Assembly: GCA_017532355.1 (NCBI GenBank)
Contig: JAFXJK010000079.1
Span: 1-54,646, forward strand
Source of the DNA: Oscillospiraceae bacterium
GTDB taxonomy: Bacteria > Bacillota_A > Clostridia > Oscillospirales > JAAYXM01
DNA length: 54,646 bases
Reading direction: 5' to 3'
Under the pieces are notes generated by a model. That model worked only from the letters and a program-made list of their open reading frames with translations. It did no database searches and was not told the origin of the DNA. Shown piece by piece: positions 46,480 to 53,988 of this stretch. The first letter of the stretch is position 1. Each line of letters starts with the position of its first letter. The translations under genes were made by a program, and so were the position numbers.

Positions 46480-46517
46480 AAGGCACCCAAATTACGCGTT
46501 GGGTGTCTTTCTTTCTT
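46480..46517 (+). terminator. Intrinsic terminator ending the AT-rich segment
   Basis: AAGGCACCCAA-ATTACGCG-TTGGGTGTCTT stem (one G-U pair) followed by a T-rich run. It separates the AT-rich genes from the GC-richer gene starting at 46597. Confidence 0.85.
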
Positions 46518-46596
46518 GGAAAAGAGAAATGAATATGCTATTATTATAGAAGATAACAATACCGCGTCCGCGCTTGTAAAATCAGGAGGGAGCAAA

Positions 46597-48333
46597 GTGA
46601 AATTTTTTCACGTTTACAACGAAGATTGCTTTAGGGGACTTGAAAAGAACGGTTTTATAAACAAAAACACAGGTTTTAAAATTCAGAACGTTTTTTCAGT
46701 TCCCGAAAAACGGCTTTTCAATAATATCGCCGCGAAAGGCGGCACACTGTACAACCTCATCAGAGAGGGAGGCTTTCCCTTCTACGTTGACAGAATTGCA
46801 GGCGGCATAACCTACTTCCCTTACAGCTATGACAAATCACTTCTGCGTGAATATTCCGAGCTTCTTGGAGATTGGTTTCTCGGAGTTCAGCTTCACGAAA
46901 CCAACAACCGCCGCCAGAACGACTGGCCTCTTATCACCCGTCTTCTCGGACACAAGGGCCCGTACGACCTTTCGCAGATGAAAAAGCTTCTCAAAAGTGA
47001 CTATGCCGTTACCCCTGACGGCACACGGCTTTACGCGCTCGCTCACGACCCGGTTGAGGTCTATGCCACCTTGCACTATGCCGAAGAGCCCGAGGAATAC
47101 TTCTCCGAGGTTCGGGATATGTACCTGCGTCGTCTCTCCGACACCGACGGGCACATTCTTCCCTGCGACGGCTGTCAGCTCTTTACTCACCTTCAGAATG
47201 AGCTCGGGATGCGTTCCTTCATGCCCGAAATCGGAAGCCAGGGGACGCGCATACAGCAGGCGCTCGCCACCGTCCGCGGAATGGCGAAGGCTTACGGCAA
47301 GACCTGGGGCGCGTACTACGAGTGTTGGCGTTCAGACCCCGAGACGATGACCTCGTCTATGCCCTGCTTTAACTCCGACCCCGTCAACGAATGGTATCTC
47401 ACACAGGATACCCACGCCGACGATTTCACTACCTACGGTGAAAACGGCGGAAGCTCACGGCTTTTACAGAACCGCATTTATCACTACGTACTTATGAGCG
47501 GTGCGGATTACCTCTCCGAAGAGTGGGGGCTTAACTGCTCCTATTCGGATATGTCGGACTTTACACTCTCCTCTTACGGACTTCTCAAACGCGACTTTAT
47601 CTCCTCCACCGAGGATATTTGCGACGTTACGGCGCACATTCCTTTTGCAATCGTTCTTCCGAAGCGGTATGCCTGCGCGGAGATTCCAACCATCGACACG
47701 GAGCACAAGTTCCTGTTTAATGTATATCGCGACGTATATTTGGACTGCCGTCTCTCGGCTGAGGATAAGGCGTACTACGGCCACGTTGAAAACGTTCTGA
47801 AGCTTTTCTTCGCACGAAAGGAGCCCTACTACGGAAACGAGGGCCACGCTCTTTGCAACACGCGCTTCGGTGATATGTTCGACGTTGTCTATGACGACTT
47901 CCCGACGGATTCCCTTCGCCGCTACGAATATCTCATCGACGCAACGCCCGACGGCTCTTTTGCAAGGAAAAACGCAGGAAAAGACCTCAGGATTCTCGAA
48001 AGCGGAGACATCCCCCGTCTTTCTTCGGACATCAGGCGGAAAATACGCGAGGTTATGCCCGTCTGTGTGGATGGACTTCCCTATCTCGTCTCCACGGACG
48101 GAAACGGCACACGTTACCTCTCCGTTTTCAATAACGAAGGAAACCTACGCTCTCACGAAAAGGGAGACACAATCGACCACGCTGCTGACCGTACCGTTTC
48201 TGCTGAATTTCTCGCAGCTGCGAAGCCGACTATATGGAAGGCTTCTTCCGATGCGGTTAACATTCAGAGGACGGGCGACGGAAAATATTCAATCCACGTT
48301 CCCGCTGCCGAATTTGTTATCCTGACGTTCTGA
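46597..48333 (+). CDS. Putative glycoside hydrolase of unassigned family
   Basis: 578 residues, no signal peptide. The GTG start is set by AGGAGGG six bases upstream; an earlier in-frame TTG lies in the terminator. Visible TIM-barrel-like stretches are GDWFLGVQLHETNNRRQNDW, FMPEIGSQGTRIQQALATVR, WGAYYECWRSDPETMTSSMP and SGADYLSEEWGLNCSY, whose Glu residues (MPEIG, YYECW) could be catalytic. The C-terminal ~80 residues look like a beta-sandwich. I cannot name the family. It is followed by a terminator and converges with the GH110-like gene. Confidence 0.6.
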   Translation: MKFFHVYNEDCFRGLEKNGFINKNTGFKIQNVFSVPEKRLFNNIAAKGGTLYNLIREGGFPFYVDRIAGGITYFPYSYDKSLLREYSELLGDWFLGVQLHETNNRRQNDWPLITRLLGHKGPYDLSQMKKLLKSDYAVTPDGTRLYALAHDPVEVYATLHYAEEPEEYFSEVRDMYLRRLSDTDGHILPCDGCQLFTHLQNELGMRSFMPEIGSQGTRIQQALATVRGMAKAYGKTWGAYYECWRSDPETMTSSMPCFNSDPVNEWYLTQDTHADDFTTYGENGGSSRLLQNRIYHYVLMSGADYLSEEWGLNCSYSDMSDFTLSSYGLLKRDFISSTEDICDVTAHIPFAIVLPKRYACAEIPTIDTEHKFLFNVYRDVYLDCRLSAEDKAYYGHVENVLKLFFARKEPYYGNEGHALCNTRFGDMFDVVYDDFPTDSLRRYEYLIDATPDGSFARKNAGKDLRILESGDIPRLSSDIRRKIREVMPVCVDGLPYLVSTDGNGTRYLSVFNNEGNLRSHEKGDTIDHAADRTVSAEFLAAAKPTIWKASSDAVNIQRTGDGKYSIHVPAAEFVILTF

Positions 48334-48353
48334 TATCGGTCTTAATAAAGCTA

Positions 48354-48392
48354 AAAATCACCGCAGAGTTAATCTGTGGTGATTTTGTTTTG
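48354..48392 (+). terminator. Intrinsic terminator between convergent genes
   Basis: AAAATCACCGCAGA-GTTAA-TCTGTGGTGATTTT followed by GTTTTG; one G-U pair. Confidence 0.85.
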
Positions 48393-48410
48393 TTATATTT
48401 TCGCTTTATA

Positions 48411-50006
48411 TTACGGTTTGTTTTCAACAATGTTGTCCTTGACTATTAGTTCCTCGATGCACTCGGCTTTTATTGCTTCTTTTCTCACTTTCAAAAAGCG
48501 GTTTCCCGTAATCTCAATCTTCTTGTGAATTTTCGGCGCATCCTCGCCGCTTACCCCGTCAATGCCAATATGCACGAACGCATCTCCGCCCCACGCGTTG
48601 CAGTCAGAAAGCGTGTTATCGCGGAATATGAGATGCTTCACTCTTCCCGATTCGTACCAGTACCGCGCAAGGTCCATAACATACAGTGCGCCGCCGCAGT
48701 CGCAGAAGGTGTTTTTCTCAACGAGCATCTCCCCTGCTCCCGAGATTCGGCTCTTCGGGAAATGGCGGAAATCATTGTGGTGCATATAAAGGCGCGGCAT
48801 ATTGTCGGGGTTTTCTACCCAGAAGCCTTCCTTTACGCGGTCGCGCCCATAGTTAAATTTCCCTTTTATAACAAGATCCGTTGCGCTCATCTGCGCAAGG
48901 TGCGCCTCATCGACGATAAACTCCGCCACGATTTCAAAGCTTTCGCTATTGATTATCTCAAGTCTGTCGCCTGCGCGATACGGGCAGAAATACCACTGGT
49001 CGCGATGCATAAGCCTTGACGTGAGCGTAGTCTCATCCGCCGAAATGAGTGATGTGTAAATTCCGTGTACATTGACCGCATCGTCCATCGTCTCGGAGAT
49101 TTTGCAGTTTTTTATCTCAAGAAATCCTCCGCAGTTTACGAAATGGAGCGAGTCGGCAGTAAGCGTCTGGCGCGCATTTTCGTGATACGAAATGTCAGTG
49201 CAGAATGCGTCAATCGTTATATCTCTTGAAAGCTGGGCGATAACGCCCATTCCGATTCCTCTCGCGACGGTGACGTTCTCCACCGTTACGCCGCAGGAAC
49301 GGTCGATGCAGATAACATCAACCTTTCTCTTGCCGTCGGCAATTATCGTGACTTCTTTATTATTGAATTTTGTTTTTGAGGGACTGTCGCTCACATATCG
49401 CGCATACACACCCGTTTCCGTTTCCGAAACGGTGCACTTCATAACGCTTGCAGGGAGATTTTCGAGATTCGCGCGGCAAGCACCCGTTGCAAGGTACTGC
49501 ACATTGTGGCATCCGACCTCGTGCAGGGAGAAAAACTCCTCCTCGCCGCTTATGGTCTCGCTCTCTCTTATGAAAAACAGCGTGCCGTCTTTTATGAAAA
49601 ACGGGTTTTCGTTCTTGTCGATGTCGATATAAACTCCGTCATCGTCGGCATCGTGAAAATACAGGTCGATAAGCGGATTTCTCCCTGTATCCGCGATAAA
49701 ATTTTTTATCGTGATGTTCTTGCTTTCCGATATCATAAACGGAAAAACGACGTCGTGGAAAACAAATACCGAGCCGCCGCCGTCAATTGTTATGTTTCCG
49801 GCATCCTCTATGGCAAAAACCATATACTTATCGCAAGAGGTGTTGTTCGAAATCGCATAAAAACGCTTGCGCGTTCCGTCTTTGAAGAAGTGGTACTCTC
49901 CCTTTTCAAAGCGAATCTCACCGCCGCCTGCCGCTTTTAACGCATCAAGCGCTGCGATTACGGCAGGTGTCGCATTTTTCTCGTTTTTGGAAATTTGGAT
50001 TATCAT
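48411..50006 (-). CDS. GH110-like alpha-1,3-galactosidase (beta-helix)
   Basis: 531 residues, right-handed parallel beta-helix without signal peptide. ADSLHFVNCGGFLEIKNC followed by SETMDDAVNVHGIYTSLIS matches the GH110 core, where xDDAxNVHGxY is distinctive. The N-terminal ~40 residues carry the typical ATPAVIAALDALKAAGGGEI start of such beta-helices. GH110 enzymes remove terminal alpha-1,3-galactose, as in blood group B or mucin glycans. Cytoplasmic location implies imported oligosaccharides. It follows the SpoU-type methyltransferase gene by 15 bases on the same strand. Confidence 0.8.
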   Translation of the reverse strand: MIIQISKNEKNATPAVIAALDALKAAGGGEIRFEKGEYHFFKDGTRKRFYAISNNTSCDKYMVFAIEDAGNITIDGGGSVFVFHDVVFPFMISESKNITIKNFIADTGRNPLIDLYFHDADDDGVYIDIDKNENPFFIKDGTLFFIRESETISGEEEFFSLHEVGCHNVQYLATGACRANLENLPASVMKCTVSETETGVYARYVSDSPSKTKFNNKEVTIIADGKRKVDVICIDRSCGVTVENVTVARGIGMGVIAQLSRDITIDAFCTDISYHENARQTLTADSLHFVNCGGFLEIKNCKISETMDDAVNVHGIYTSLISADETTLTSRLMHRDQWYFCPYRAGDRLEIINSESFEIVAEFIVDEAHLAQMSATDLVIKGKFNYGRDRVKEGFWVENPDNMPRLYMHHNDFRHFPKSRISGAGEMLVEKNTFCDCGGALYVMDLARYWYESGRVKHLIFRDNTLSDCNAWGGDAFVHIGIDGVSGEDAPKIHKKIEITGNRFLKVRKEAIKAECIEELIVKDNIVENKP

Positions 50007-50021
50007 TTTCTTCCCTCGCCT

Positions 50022-50834
50022 CTATTTTTTACAGAGCTCCCAGAACGCGACGGCGGATGCGGCGGCGACGTTTAGGGAATCGACACCGTGGGACATCGGG
50101 ATTTTTACCGTATAGTCGCAGTCGGCAATCGTGCTCGCTCGAAGTCCGTCTCCCTCTGTTCCGAGGACGATGGCGAGTTTTTCTTCACCTCGAAGCTTCT
50201 CATCGTCGATATCAAGCGTGTCGTCTAAAAGCGCCATCGCGCAGGTTTTAAAGCCGAAGCGTGAGAGCGTTTCCTGCCAGTCCTCGTTCTTTTCAAAGAA
50301 CGTCCACGGCACCTGGAACACCGTTCCCATACTTACTCGCGCCGAGCGGCGGTACAGGGGGTCAGAGCATCCCGAGGTAAGAAGCACCGCGTCTATTCCG
50401 AGCGCGGCGGCTGATCTGAAGATTGCGCCGAGGTTTGTCGGGTTCATTACGTCCTCGAGGACGGCTATCCTCCTCGCATCACGGCAGATTTCCTCCACCG
50501 TCGGGCGTGTCGGGCGAAGCATCGCGCAGAGCATTCCGCGCGTGAGCTTATACCCCGTAAGCTGGGTCAGCACATCAAACTCCGCCGTATAGACGGGGAT
50601 ATCTCCGCAACGCGCGATGACGTCACGCGCCTCGCCGTTTATGTGACTCTTCTCGCAGAGAAAGGAAAGAGGATGGCACCCTGCATCAAGCGCGCGGTGG
50701 ATGACCTTCGGGCTTTCTGCGATAAACTGCCCACGCTTTGGCTCTTCGCGGTTTAGTAGCTGTGCTTCCGTAAGACGGGCATAGACATCCAGCTCCTCCG
50801 CCATAAAATCAGTTATTTCTATAATATTACTCAT
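50022..50834 (-). CDS. SpoU/TrmH-type RNA 2'-O-methyltransferase
   Basis: 270 residues. N-terminal substrate-binding domain, then the SPOUT knot with VLEDVMNPTNLGAIFRSAAA (motif 1), LAIVLGTEGDGL (motif 2) and IPMSHGVDSLNVAAASAVAF (motif 3), which bind SAM in a trefoil knot. The target (23S rRNA or tRNA) cannot be read. The ATG at 50834 has GGAGAAAG upstream; a TTG at 50846 overlaps that site. Confidence 0.9.
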   Translation of the reverse strand: MSNIIEITDFMAEELDVYARLTEAQLLNREEPKRGQFIAESPKVIHRALDAGCHPLSFLCEKSHINGEARDVIARCGDIPVYTAEFDVLTQLTGYKLTRGMLCAMLRPTRPTVEEICRDARRIAVLEDVMNPTNLGAIFRSAAALGIDAVLLTSGCSDPLYRRSARVSMGTVFQVPWTFFEKNEDWQETLSRFGFKTCAMALLDDTLDIDDEKLRGEEKLAIVLGTEGDGLRASTIADCDYTVKIPMSHGVDSLNVAAASAVAFWELCKK

Positions 50835-50849
50835 ATCTTTCTCCAAATT

Positions 50850-51596
50850 TTATATTTTCTTTATAAACTCGCTCGGGGTCATGCCGGTTTCACGCTTGAA
50901 TACCTTGCTGAAATAGTAAATATCCGAGAAGTTGCACATCTCGCTGACCTCTCCGACAGAGAAGCGCCCGGTTATGAGAAGTCCTTTTGCGTGTTCGATT
51001 TTGAGGGACGTGAGGTACTTTGCAGGAGTTACGCCATAAATATTCTTGAAAAGCTCGCAAAATCTACGCAGAGAAAGGCTGCTCTCGCCCGTCGCAACAT
51101 CGATGCAGCCCGCCTCGCTGAAGTGCGTATCGATATATTCCTTTGCACAGAGGATTCTCCTGTCCTTCGGAGCGTATGCCTTTTCCCTCGCCCGACCTAC
51201 CTCAGAACAGAGGCGATAGAGGTGTGAGAGAAGAGAAAGGACATCTCCCGAGGTCTTCGCAAGCTCTGCCTTCTGCAAAATTGAAACTATGGCAGTCGGG
51301 TTTGCCGCAGATGTACAGAAGCTCTGGGTGTCAATCTCCTCATACGTCGTAAAGTGGATTGAGAACGCCTCGCACGGCTCGATGACCTCAGCTTTGTAGT
51401 CATCACGTCTGTTTAAAAAGTAGAGGCTTCCCTCGGATATCTCAAAATTACCAAATTTAAAAGTGTGCTCAGCCCGCCCACGAAGCTGGATACCAACGAT
51501 ATGGTCTTTTCTGTCTTTCGCAATCCATGAGGGAGAAGTCGTGTTATACCGCACAACTGCGCGGATTTCGCGGACTCGCAAATCTTCAAACGTCAT
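50850..51596 (-). CDS. AraC-family regulator divergent from the glycyl radical enzyme
   Basis: 248 residues. Cupin-type N-terminus (IVGIQLRGRAEHTFKFGNFE) and double HTH at the C-terminus (GESSLSLRRFCELFKNIYGV, FSVGEVSEMCNFSDIYYFSK, then KRETGMTPSEF). The ATG at 51596 is chosen because GGAAGTGAGG precedes it; the longer frame from 51626 would encode that ribosome site. The divergent position and the palindromes at 51663-51714 make the GRE operon its likely target. The SpoU-type gene follows on the same strand after a short gap. Confidence 0.85.
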   Translation of the reverse strand: MTFEDLRVREIRAVVRYNTTSPSWIAKDRKDHIVGIQLRGRAEHTFKFGNFEISEGSLYFLNRRDDYKAEVIEPCEAFSIHFTTYEEIDTQSFCTSAANPTAIVSILQKAELAKTSGDVLSLLSHLYRLCSEVGRAREKAYAPKDRRILCAKEYIDTHFSEAGCIDVATGESSLSLRRFCELFKNIYGVTPAKYLTSLKIEHAKGLLITGRFSVGEVSEMCNFSDIYYFSKVFKRETGMTPSEFIKKI

Positions 51597-51662
51597 AGCC
51601 TCACTTCCTTTCTTTTCAAGGAACATTATAACACAGTATGAGATTTTGTAAATATTTATTTC

Positions 51663-51681
51663 CGAAATTTACAAAATTTCG
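51663..51681. promoter_or_regulatory. Palindrome 1 in the AraC-GRE intergenic region
   Basis: CGAAATTT-ACA-AAATTTCG, perfect 8+3+8 palindrome in the 145-base divergent spacer. Candidate regulator site. Confidence 0.4.
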
Positions 51682-51694
51682 TATATGTACATTT

Positions 51695-51714
51695 TCGCAA
51701 ACCTCTCTTTGCGA
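51695..51714. promoter_or_regulatory. Palindrome 2 overlapping the GRE promoter
   Basis: TCGCAAA-CCTCTC-TTTGCGA, perfect 7+6+7 palindrome immediately before a TATACT -10-like element (51715-51720). No good -35 is seen, which fits activator dependence. It could be an operator or an RNA hairpin if transcription starts earlier. Confidence 0.45.
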
Positions 51715-51741
51715 TATACTTACAGCAAGGAGGTGTTTATT

Positions 51742-53988
51742 GTGAATGAGAAAAAGCTGCGTGAAGAATTGTACTCCTTCTATCTCTCGGGTGATAAGGA
51801 GAGGTGTGAGGCGTTTTCTGAAAAGTGCTACAATAAAATGAACAGACTCTTCCGCGACGGTATGACCGTCACTGAACAGAAGCTTCTGCAGTATGACGTT
51901 ATCGCAGAGGAGTTTGAACCTGTTATCTTTAGGTTTAGCCCCTACTTTTTTGAGACCGGCGTTCTCACTTCCCTCTCTGACGGCTCGAGAGTTGCGAAGG
52001 CTTACGGATTTTCTCACGCAGGCGCGTGGGTGTTTGACCGAAACTGCCATCTCTTTGAAGAACAGGACCCCGAGCTTTTTGCAAGGCGGACCTGCCACAT
52101 CGACGAGAGCTTATACCTCATCTGCGGCTGCTATAATGACACGCACCAGCATTTCAACCTGAACTCGCGTCCGTTTTTGACGCTTGGCGCGAAGGGCATT
52201 TGCGAAAAAGCGGAGCGTGAACTCGCAAACGCAAAAAACGATGACGAGCGTGAATTCCTCCGCGCAGTGTGCCACGGTATGCTCACGCTTCGGAGGATGG
52301 CGGAGAAGTTTTCCGAGAAGGCGAAGCAGATGCTTGAAGCGGAGCTTGATTGCGAGGCTCGCCAAAACCTCTCCCGTATCGCAGAGTGTGCCGCACGTGT
52401 TCCGTGGGAAGCGCCAAAGACGCTCTACGAAGCACTCGCAACGCTTGCGTTTCTGCGATGCGCCGTCGGCTCGATTGAAGGCATCGGTATGAACTCCTTC
52501 GGTCGTCTCGACCGCGACCTCATCCCCTTCTACCGCGCGGATGTGGAAAGCGGAAGGCTTACCTATGACGAGGCGTATGACCTCATCGCGCATTTCCTGC
52601 TCATCTGGGACTGCCACTACGACCACGATATGATTATGGAGTGGTACGCTGACCACGAGCTTGAGAATACATACACTCTCGGCGGCTGTGACGAGGACGG
52701 TGAGCCGATTTATAACGAAATCACGGAGCTTTTCCTCCGCGCAAACCGCGAGAAGAAGATAATCTTCCCGAAAATCAAGTGCCGTTTCTCTAAAAGCTCT
52801 CCGAAAGAGTATCTCGACGAGATAAACCGCTCTATCATAAAGGGAACGACAACCGTTCTTTTGCAGAACGACGATGCCACAATCCCTGCCCTCATCCGCG
52901 CAGGAAGAAGTGAGCGCGAGGCTCGCGACTATTACGTTGCAGGCTGTTGGGACATCGTAACCAATCAGGAGCGCGCTGACCACGGCGATTACTTAAACCT
53001 CTTAAAGCCGTTTGAATACGCCGTACACAACTTAAACGACAGGATGGAGCGCGTCGGCATCACCTTTGAGACCTTTGACGGTGCAGAAAGCTTTGAGGAA
53101 GTGTATGAAAGGACTCTCAGAAACTGCGAAGCGCTTCTTGACGCGAAGCTTGAAATCAAGCGCCGCGGCGGTCAGATTTTCCATAAGGTCGACTCATTCC
53201 CGATTTTCTCATCGACCATCGAGAACTGCATTGAAAACCACCTCGATTATACGCTCGGCGGCGCGAAGTACTACGACGATTATCAGCTTATTTTCGGACT
53301 CCCGAATATTGTTGACTCGCTTATGGCGATAAAAACTCTTGTTTTTGATAAAAAGAAGTACACTCTTTCGGAATTTCTCTCCGCTGTCCGCAGAAACTGG
53401 GCGGATGCGGAGGATATGAGAGCTGACGCTGTCGCCTGCCACGGCTGGGGCGACGGCGAAGATGACTCAACCGCCCTCGCCGCACGGTTCAATGCTGACC
53501 TTTTCGAAATTTTCGGAAGAAAAGAAGGCTCTCACGGCGGTCGCGTGCATATGGGACACCTCACCTATACTGAAATACGCTGGTGGGGCGAGAAGACTCT
53601 CGCAACTCCCGACGGCAGACGCAACGGCGAATATTTCGCGCAGGGGCTTACTCCCTCGCGCCTTAAGAGAATTCCGTGTGTCAACGATGTTATAAGAAGC
53701 CTTGCCGCGCTTGATGGCGCGCATATGGCTGCAAACTCTGTTGTGAACATCATTCTTCCGCCGAACATTCCGCTTGAGCGCGCCGAGGGATTCTTGCGCG
53801 CGATCGCGCAAACTGCGACGCAGTCACTTCAGCTTAACTGCACGTCAAAGGAAGAGCTTTTGGATGCGCAGAAGCACCCCGAAAAATACCCTGACCTCAT
53901 CGTCCGCGTAACAGGCTTTTCCGCAAAGTTCACAAGCCTTTCGCGCGGATGGCAGGACGAAGTTATAACGAGGAATTTTTATGACTGA
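51742..53988 (+). CDS. Glycyl radical enzyme, non-canonical (GCWD active-site loop)
   Basis: 748 residues from GTG (AAGGAGG 8 bases upstream). The PFL-type barrel is full length: NSFGRLDRDLIPFYRAD, GGAKYYDDYQLIFGLPN, VDSLMAIKTLVFDKKKYTL and ATPDGRRNGEYFAQGLTPSR are all family landmarks. The glycyl radical loop is VRVTGFSAKF with Gly725. The thiyl Cys loop reads AGCWDI (Cys402, Asp404), where dehydratase GREs have GCVEP. It is therefore a GRE of unknown reaction: not PFL (no Cys-Cys) and not a standard diol, choline, hydroxyproline or isethionate enzyme by motif. Overlaps its activase gene by 8 bases. Confidence 0.9.
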   Translation: MNEKKLREELYSFYLSGDKERCEAFSEKCYNKMNRLFRDGMTVTEQKLLQYDVIAEEFEPVIFRFSPYFFETGVLTSLSDGSRVAKAYGFSHAGAWVFDRNCHLFEEQDPELFARRTCHIDESLYLICGCYNDTHQHFNLNSRPFLTLGAKGICEKAERELANAKNDDEREFLRAVCHGMLTLRRMAEKFSEKAKQMLEAELDCEARQNLSRIAECAARVPWEAPKTLYEALATLAFLRCAVGSIEGIGMNSFGRLDRDLIPFYRADVESGRLTYDEAYDLIAHFLLIWDCHYDHDMIMEWYADHELENTYTLGGCDEDGEPIYNEITELFLRANREKKIIFPKIKCRFSKSSPKEYLDEINRSIIKGTTTVLLQNDDATIPALIRAGRSEREARDYYVAGCWDIVTNQERADHGDYLNLLKPFEYAVHNLNDRMERVGITFETFDGAESFEEVYERTLRNCEALLDAKLEIKRRGGQIFHKVDSFPIFSSTIENCIENHLDYTLGGAKYYDDYQLIFGLPNIVDSLMAIKTLVFDKKKYTLSEFLSAVRRNWADAEDMRADAVACHGWGDGEDDSTALAARFNADLFEIFGRKEGSHGGRVHMGHLTYTEIRWWGEKTLATPDGRRNGEYFAQGLTPSRLKRIPCVNDVIRSLAALDGAHMAANSVVNIILPPNIPLERAEGFLRAIAQTATQSLQLNCTSKEELLDAQKHPEKYPDLIVRVTGFSAKFTSLSRGWQDEVITRNFYD

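Noticed and set aside
48411..50006. Generic pectate lyase for the beta-helix protein
   Set aside because: The DDAxNVHGxY core fits GH110 better than any pectate lyase motif.
51742..53988. Calling the GRE pyruvate formate-lyase
   Set aside because: PFL has adjacent active-site cysteines (Cys-Cys); here a single Cys sits in GCWD.
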